NCBI GenBank assembly: GCA_020073565.1
Contig: JAIQEY010000051.1
Span: forward strand, 1 to 37,700
DNA from: Terriglobia bacterium
GTDB taxonomy: Bacteria; Acidobacteriota; Terriglobia; Terriglobales; Acidobacteriaceae
Direction: 5' to 3'
Length of the DNA stretch: 37,700 nt
In this document: piece after piece, positions 34,141 through 37,700 of the stretch
Layout: every line of letters starts with the position of its first letter
Numbering within the stretch: the stretch's first letter is position 1
The notes under the pieces: model-generated
The model's input: only the letters and a program-made list of their open reading frames with translations
Databases searched by the model: none
What the model was told of the DNA's origin: nothing
Made by a program: the position numbers and the translations under genes

Positions 34141-35349
34141 ATGGATCGCCCCAAGCTGGAAGTGGCGGACATCTTCCGCCGCTATGGAGAAGCCTATCGC
34201 CAGAAGCATGGTGCGTCGCTCTCCACTGCACAGCGACGCGTCATGACCGCGATCGAGGTGTGCCGGACGGCGGCCCTTGGTGGTCATCTCGAGCACTGCG
34301 ACAGCTGTCCTTTCGAGCGTAACGCTTACGATAGCTGCCGCGACCGACATTGCCCCAAGTGCCAGTCCTTGGCGCTTGCCGAATGGGTCGAAAAACGGAA
34401 AGCGGAAATTCTCCCGGCCCCGTATTTTCATCTCGTCTTCACCCTGCCCGAACCGATCGCCGCCATTGCTTACCAGAACAAAGATCTCGTCTACGGCATT
34501 CTGTTCCGCGCCACGGCCGAGACCTTGTCTACTATCGCTGCCGATCCCGAACATCTCGGCGCCGAGATCGGCTTCTTCGCCGTGCTCCACAGTTGGGGAC
34601 AGAATCTCCTCTTTCATCCCCACCTGCATTGTGTCGTCCCAGGCGGCGGAATCTCACCCGATGGTAGTCGATGGATTCCCTGCCGCCCCCGTTTCTTCTT
34701 GCCCGTACGGGTGTTGTCCTGCCTGTTCCGCCGATTGTCATTGACTTATCTGGAGGAGGCTTTCGCTGCCGGCAAACTCAAGTTCTTCTCCTCCCTCGAA
34801 GCCCTTCGAGACCCGCAGGTCTTCCGCCGGCATCTCGATCCCGTGCGCAATGTGAAATGGGTCGTCTACGCCAAAGCGCCTTTCGCCGGACCCCAGCAAG
34901 TGGTGGATTACGTCGGCCGCTACACCCACCGGGTCGCAATTTCCAATCATCGGATCTTGGAGATCGAAGACGGACAGGTCAAGTTCCACTGGCGGGACTA
35001 CCGCGACAACAATCAGCAAAAAACTATGACTCTCTCGGCCGAGGAGTTCATCCGGCGATTCCTGCTCCACATTCTGCCCAGTGGGTTCCACCGCATTCGC
35101 TATTACGGGTTCCTGGGGAATCGATATCGCAAACAGAAGTTGGAGCATTGCCGCCAACTTCTCGGCATGCCTCCAACCAACCCAAGCTCTTCCCAACCCC
35201 AGCCATGCGAGGATTATCGTGATCGATACGAGAAGCTCACCGGTCACTCTCTGCGGGAATGCCCGGTTTGCCATCGTGGCCGGATGATTACGGTCCAGCT
35301 ATTGCCCAAAGTTCATGCTCCCCCGGCCATCCCAGATCGTTATGGTTGA
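34141..35349 (+). CDS. IS91 family HUH transposase
   Basis: 402 residues. The N-terminal zinc finger has Cys53, Cys56, Cys66, Cys71 and Cys74 (HCDSCPFERNAYDSCRDRHC PKC). The HUH motif is HPHLHCVVPGGG at about residues 159-170. A Tyr-rich catalytic segment follows (QQVVDYVGRYTHRVAISNHR), then the characteristic FHWRDYRDNNQQKTMTLSAE, EFIRRFLLHILPSGFHRIRY and a C-terminal region. The family moves by single-stranded rolling-circle transfer. The gene appears intact. The ends of the element should lie beyond it; a strong hairpin is at 35611-35688. Confidence 0.93.
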   Translation: MDRPKLEVADIFRRYGEAYRQKHGASLSTAQRRVMTAIEVCRTAALGGHLEHCDSCPFERNAYDSCRDRHCPKCQSLALAEWVEKRKAEILPAPYFHLVFTLPEPIAAIAYQNKDLVYGILFRATAETLSTIAADPEHLGAEIGFFAVLHSWGQNLLFHPHLHCVVPGGGISPDGSRWIPCRPRFFLPVRVLSCLFRRLSLTYLEEAFAAGKLKFFSSLEALRDPQVFRRHLDPVRNVKWVVYAKAPFAGPQQVVDYVGRYTHRVAISNHRILEIEDGQVKFHWRDYRDNNQQKTMTLSAEEFIRRFLLHILPSGFHRIRYYGFLGNRYRKQKLEHCRQLLGMPPTNPSSSQPQPCEDYRDRYEKLTGHSLRECPVCHRGRMITVQLLPKVHAPPAIPDRYG

Positions 35350-35697
35350 TCCCGTGCGACTCCAAATCGTCATCTCCACAAACTCGATGCCATCGAGTCG
35401 AAGGAGTCGTGTTGCCTTACCGGTGTTTCGACCGCCGTGCAATCAACCAAGCAGCTCCCATCTTGCCCAACTCGGGCCGAAGCCATGAACTCAGCCCACG
35501 GATTCGTTCCCATTCACTACCTACGCTTTGTTCTCCCACCTTGGAACCCCGTGTTCGCCATACAAAACCCATAGATAGCAGACATCCTGCCAGCGGTTCA
35601 GTCCAATGAATTTTTAGCTCACCGGCGCGGCTCTATGATTTTTTCCCCCGTTTGCGTCTTACCCGTAGCCGCGCCGCCGAGCTAAAAATGCTCTGCA
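35350..35697. other. Non-coding tail downstream of the IS91 transposase
   Basis: 348 bp without a convincing gene. It contains the large inverted repeat described separately and, at the end, the TTATCTTGAG motif. By position it is the right end (origin side) of the IS91-type unit. Confidence 0.5.
35611..35688. repeat. Large inverted repeat with a 34-base loop
   Basis: TTTTTAGCTC plus ACCGGCGCGGCT (35611-35632) pairs with AGCCGCGCCG plus CCGAGCTAAAAA (35667-35688): 20 of 22 positions match. The hairpin lies just before the TTATCTTGAG motif at 35698. IS91-type elements have an origin with a hairpin near the 3' end; this is a good candidate, or a transcription terminator of the transposase gene (the loop contains a T run). 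Confidence 0.6.
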
Positions 35698-36059
35698 TTA
35701 TCTTGAGTGAGTAATTATCTGGAGAAGGTGCAGCGATCGCCCATAGAAACGGAAAAAATGACAAAAGACTCCAGATAAGTTCGCGGTTGCACGCCCCGGT
35801 CGTAAATAGGACGAGGTACACCACGAACAGCTTCACGATGAAATGCGATCCACTCGGAAGCCTCTTGTAAAGCGGCAGAGCCTTGAAGGACGGGTTCCGT
35901 TGCGAATCCCGTTCGGCTCAAGCTCCTTGTCTTTTCTGAAAAACTTTGACGTGCAATATCTGGAGTTAATCTGAAGTGAAACAGCAGCACCACTGCGCTT
36001 GGAAAGCCTCCCGCGGGGACTTTCAAGAATTGCTCTGGATAATCATGCTCTCCAGATAA
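35698..36059. repeat. ~360 bp segment bounded by TTATCTKGAG repeat pairs
   Basis: Left end: TTATCTTGAG (35698-35707), seven bases, TTATCTGGAG (35715-35724). Right end, read inverted from 36059: TTATCTGGAG, seven bases, TTATCCAGAG. Both ends thus carry two motif copies exactly 17 bases apart in inverted orientation. Further copies: CTCCAGATAA at 35769-35778 and ATATCTGGAG at 35956-35965. No gene is recognised inside. It resembles a miniature inverted-repeat element or recombinase-binding array and forms the right part of the IS66 insertion. Confidence 0.6.
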
Positions 36060-36334
36060 TGAGCCCAACACGCGGCATGTACCATGCTCGTCCCGCCGAT
36101 CTGATCGTAGGCCGTGTAGCCGTCAGTTTGGAGAATGCCTTCTGTTCTACGCTCATCCGGAAACTTCACCACAACCCTTCTCCCTGGAACAGGTGTGTTG
36201 GTCGGACACTTACGAAGCACTAAAAGAAGGAGGACGGCTGCCAGAATGGCGAGAATGGTCGAAATGGCTTGCCAGCGAGGATGAGGCATCCGTCTGGGAG
36301 GACGATCTGGACGGGGTTGGTCAACCTGCTCCAT
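36060..36334 (-). pseudogene. IS66 transposase middle part fused to a short membrane segment
   Basis: The 3' portion of this frame (RRVVVKFPDERRTEGILQTD, GYTAYDQIGGTSMVHAACWA H) is the IS66 catalytic core just before the AHARR box; it ends at the insertion junction 36060. The remaining ~50 residues upstream (MEQVDQPRPDRPPRRMPHPR, then WQAISTILAILAAVLLLLVL) look like the start of an unrelated small membrane protein. So the 5' part of IS66 was lost by deletion and joined to another gene. The element therefore decayed both by deletion and by insertion. Confidence 0.7.
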
Positions 36335-36477
36335 AACAGTGCTGGAAGAGCTGTGGCCATTCTGCGCCGGGCCGGCGATTTTCAGGGATGGCCAGGAGAC
36401 AACTGTAAGTCTATCCGGTTTCCATTTTCGGCAGATACTACGCGGCGGCTAGAGGTGCGTCAACCAGCTGACACTGA

Positions 36478-36775
36478 CGGTAGTGGTGCAGTTTGAAGAC
36501 AAAGATTCTTTCCCTTGATAGAGCAGAAGGAGGCGCGAACGAACTAGCGTTGTTTCGAGGCGTCTCTGACGGACCTGGCAGCGGCTTGACTGAAGTCCTC
36601 GGGCGTCGTTGTCTTCTTCGGCACTTGTGCCGGACGGCGTTCCGACTTGCTTTCCAGTTCATCAGCCTGCCGCTGCGCTTTATCGGCTTTTGTACGCTTC
36701 GTTGCCATACCTACAGCTTCCCACAACGGAGCAAATTCGGCTATGACCTGTAGGTTTCAAACTGCACCACTACCG
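36478..36775. mobile_element. 298 bp mini-element with perfect 20 bp inverted repeats
   Basis: CGGTAGTGGTGCAGTTTGAA (36478-36497) and its exact inverse complement (36756-36775) bound 298 bp. The only gene between them is the small minus-strand gene at 36544-36708. No transposase is present, so it would need one in trans. No target duplication is obvious. The reading frame of the gene at 36871 runs back to the right repeat, suggesting that the element sits in or next to that gene's 5' end. Confidence 0.8.
36544..36708 (-). CDS. 54-residue Lys/Arg-rich protein inside the mini-element
   Basis: Begins MATKRTKADKAQRQADELES, continues KSERRPAQVPKKTTTPEDF and ends SQAAARSVRDASKQR. The Met at 36708 is preferred over one six codons upstream because the frameshifted copy at 15081 starts at the same residue. 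It is highly charged and probably helical at both ends. I recall similar short hypothetical proteins in acidobacterial genomes but know no function. It is the sole cargo between the 20 bp inverted repeats, which is remarkable for a small non-transposase gene. Confidence 0.6.
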   Translation of the reverse strand: MATKRTKADKAQRQADELESKSERRPAQVPKKTTTPEDFSQAAARSVRDASKQR

Positions 36776-36870
36776 AATTTCTGGACTCACTAAATATTGA
36801 CGCATCTCCGATAGAGAGCGTCGGCTGTGAAAAGTCGTTCTTTCCCGTTACGGGCCGGGGCGATATCACT

Positions 36871-37191
36871 GTGGAATTGGGCGCTTATATTGATGTCATC
36901 TTTACGGACCCGGTTCTGAACGAACGGCCCGAGAACATTCTGCTGCTCGCCAGTCACCTCCTGCCAGCGGTAGAGGGATGTGAGAAATGGTGGGGCGACG
37001 TGTCGATGGTTTTGCAGCCCATGCGGTTGATTCCAGGAGCATCTGCGCCGTGGGGATTGATGCTCCACATTAGTAACCACCGGCGCAGCGAAGGGGAGGC
37101 CCGCAAATTCTGGGGCGTTACGGTCGAGCGTTTGGGAAAAGCAGCACGTGCGTTGCCGAAGAATCTGAAGTGGCATGAAGACGCAAGATGA
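36871..37191 (+). CDS. Unknown protein coupled to an HNH nuclease gene, N-terminus probably lost
   Basis: 106 residues from GTG 36871 (ELGAYIDVIFTDPVLNERPE, ENILLLASHLLPAVEGCEKW). The frame stays open to 36754, with plausible coding sequence (FLDSLNIDASPIESVGCEKS) reaching the right inverted repeat of the mini-element but without a good start codon. So the true N-terminus may have been cut off by that element. The C-terminal part (RSEGEARKFWGVTVERLGKA) looks like ordinary soluble protein. The stop overlaps the next start as ATGA. I do not recognise a family. Coupling to an HNH nuclease hints at a partner or regulator of it. Confidence 0.6.
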   Translation: MELGAYIDVIFTDPVLNERPENILLLASHLLPAVEGCEKWWGDVSMVLQPMRLIPGASAPWGLMLHISNHRRSEGEARKFWGVTVERLGKAARALPKNLKWHEDAR

Positions 37192-37365
37192 GCAAAAAGT
37201 TCAAGGGCAAGAGGTGCGCGTACTGTGCTGAACGCGAGGCGGTCACTGGGGACCATGTTTTCGCCAGGGAGTTCTTTCTAGTCTCTGAAAGGGCGAATCT
37301 CCCACAAGCTCCGATCTGCGATGAGTGCAACAACAGGAAATCAAAACTGGAACATTACTTGACTA
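37188..37365 (+). pseudogene. HNH endonuclease gene, truncated by an IS3-type element
   Basis: MSKKFKGKRCAYCAEREAVT, GDHVFAREFFLVSERANLPQ and APICDECNNRKSKLEHYLT are an HNH-type nuclease domain: CxxC (CAYC), the catalytic GDHV/His, CDECNNRK with the second Cys pair and the helix SKLEHYL. About 59 residues remain; after EHYLT the frame reads into transposon DNA (MSCLSWKWRK). Relatives are usually 200-300 residues, so most of the protein is lost. It starts inside the stop of the preceding gene (ATGA). Confidence 0.75.
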
Positions 37366-37700
37366 TGTCCTGCCTCAGCTGGAAATGGAGAAAACGTTCC
37401 TCCGTTAAGATAATGGAGCGAACGTATGAGGAAAGAGCGCAAGCACTACTCTGCGGAAGAGAAGGTTGCGGTTCTGAGGCGGCATCTTTTGGACAAGGTG
37501 CCAGTTTCGGAACTGTGTGAAGAACTGAGCCTTAAGCCGACGGTGTTCTACCGCTGGCAAAAGGAGTTCTTCGAGAACGGAGCGGCTGCGTTTCAGGCTC
37601 AGGAGCGTCCCCACCGCCAGGTGGAGGAGAAGCAGAAGCGGATTGAGTTCTTGGAGAAGAAGGTGCAGACCAAGGACGAGGTCCTGGCCGAGCTGATGGC
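37366..37700 (+). mobile_element. IS3-type insertion sequence, left part
   Basis: Transposon DNA starts near TGTCCTGCCTCAGCTGG (37366), where the HNH coding sequence ends, and contains the orfA gene at 37426. The TG at the end is typical of IS3-family termini. The right end is outside the window. Confidence 0.65.
37426..37700 (+). CDS. IS3-family transposase OrfA, 3' end outside window
   Basis: Frame from the ATG at 37426, with GGAG eight bases upstream. The visible 91 residues are MRKERKHYSAEEKVAVLRRH, LLDKVPVSELCEELSLKPTV, FYRWQKEFFENGAAAFQ, then QEKQKRIEFLEKKVQTKDEV-like coiled coil. The first 50 residues are the helix-turn-helix of IS3-type OrfA, the rest a leucine-zipper-like region. 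It would be followed by an orfB with the DDE domain. Confidence 0.85.
   Translation, partial: MRKERKHYSAEEKVAVLRRHLLDKVPVSELCEELSLKPTVFYRWQKEFFENGAAAFQAQERPHRQVEEKQKRIEFLEKKVQTKDEVLAELM

Larger units (their letters stand above)
33056..36065. mobile_element. ~3.0 kb insertion inside IS66, flanked by TGAGCC direct repeats
   Basis: The IS66 reading frame stops at WAH on one side (36060) and resumes at AHARRQ on the other (33060). TGAGCC (33056-33061 and 36060-36065) is repeated at both junctions, with an ambiguous A that could make it seven bases. Removing 33062-36059 and one repeat restores CWAHARR in frame. The inserted DNA begins TTATCTCGAG and ends CTCCAGATAA, so its ends are inverted (TTATCTSGAG). 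It holds a tyrosine recombinase gene, an IS91-type transposase gene and a ~360 bp gene-free segment. A 6-7 bp target duplication is not expected of IS91 itself. Confidence 0.85.

Noticed and set aside
35715..36071. 118-codon minus-strand ORF in the ~360 bp repeat-bounded segment
   Set aside because: It crosses the element boundary into IS66 and its codons cover the repeat motifs; no family pattern is seen.
1..37700. CRISPR array
   Set aside because: No regularly spaced repeats of 25-40 bases were seen; the only short repeats are TGGGTCC and TTATCTKGAG, which have other explanations.

Overview
The window looks like a chromosomal segment of an Acidobacteriota (Terriglobia-type) bacterium. Basis: a very long Oar-like TonB-dependent receptor with an N-terminal carboxypeptidase-like domain, coupled to a CadC-like winged-helix/TPR regulator; DUF4197, AsmA and M48 proteins of the type common in that phylum; many secreted proteins; moderately high GC. 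The taxonomic call is an inference from gene content only.

Layout. 1-9300 is mostly core-like envelope and secreted genes: DUF4197 (5' end missing), AsmA, a decayed cupin copy, a glycine-zipper protein, an unusual fusion of a ComEA-like helix-hairpin-helix domain with four CXXCH haem motifs, an M48 protease and a Het-C/phospholipase-C-like secreted protein. 9304-13418 is a tight minus-strand gene set: FAS1 protein, DUF378, class II CPD photolyase, TspO and SDR-DUF2867. It is transcribed away from an XRE-cupin regulator and looks like a light/oxidative-stress operon. 14270-18170 is an old integration zone: a truncated BrkB gene, an intact tRNA-Arg, a frameshifted small gene, TGGGTCC repeats, the 3' end of a tRNA-Asp, a FEN-type exonuclease with an apparent CTG start, and an xis-int pair whose integrase carries one in-frame TAG.

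18500-23045 holds two small Cys-rich proteins and a probable nitrogen-oxide module: a PAS-LuxR regulator with clustered cysteines, a three-cupredoxin NirK-type nitrite reductase, a cupin and a hemerythrin-like protein. 23177-30414 holds a frameshifted PAS-GAF-PAS sensor, a relic receptor C-terminus, the complete receptor and its coupled regulator. 30617-32285 encodes two secreted proteins, one of them a parallel beta-helix.

32485-37700 is a graveyard of nested mobile DNA. An IS66 transposase gene is split by a roughly 3 kb insertion flanked by a 6-7 bp direct repeat. Inside that insertion, a tyrosine recombinase plus IS91-type HUH transposase unit lies between copies of a TTATCTYGAG motif, next to a roughly 360 bp repeat-bounded segment without genes. 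Further on are a 298 bp mini-element with perfect 20 bp inverted repeats carrying a 54-residue gene (a frameshifted relative lies at 15081), and a two-gene unit with an HNH nuclease cut by an IS3-type element that runs off the window.
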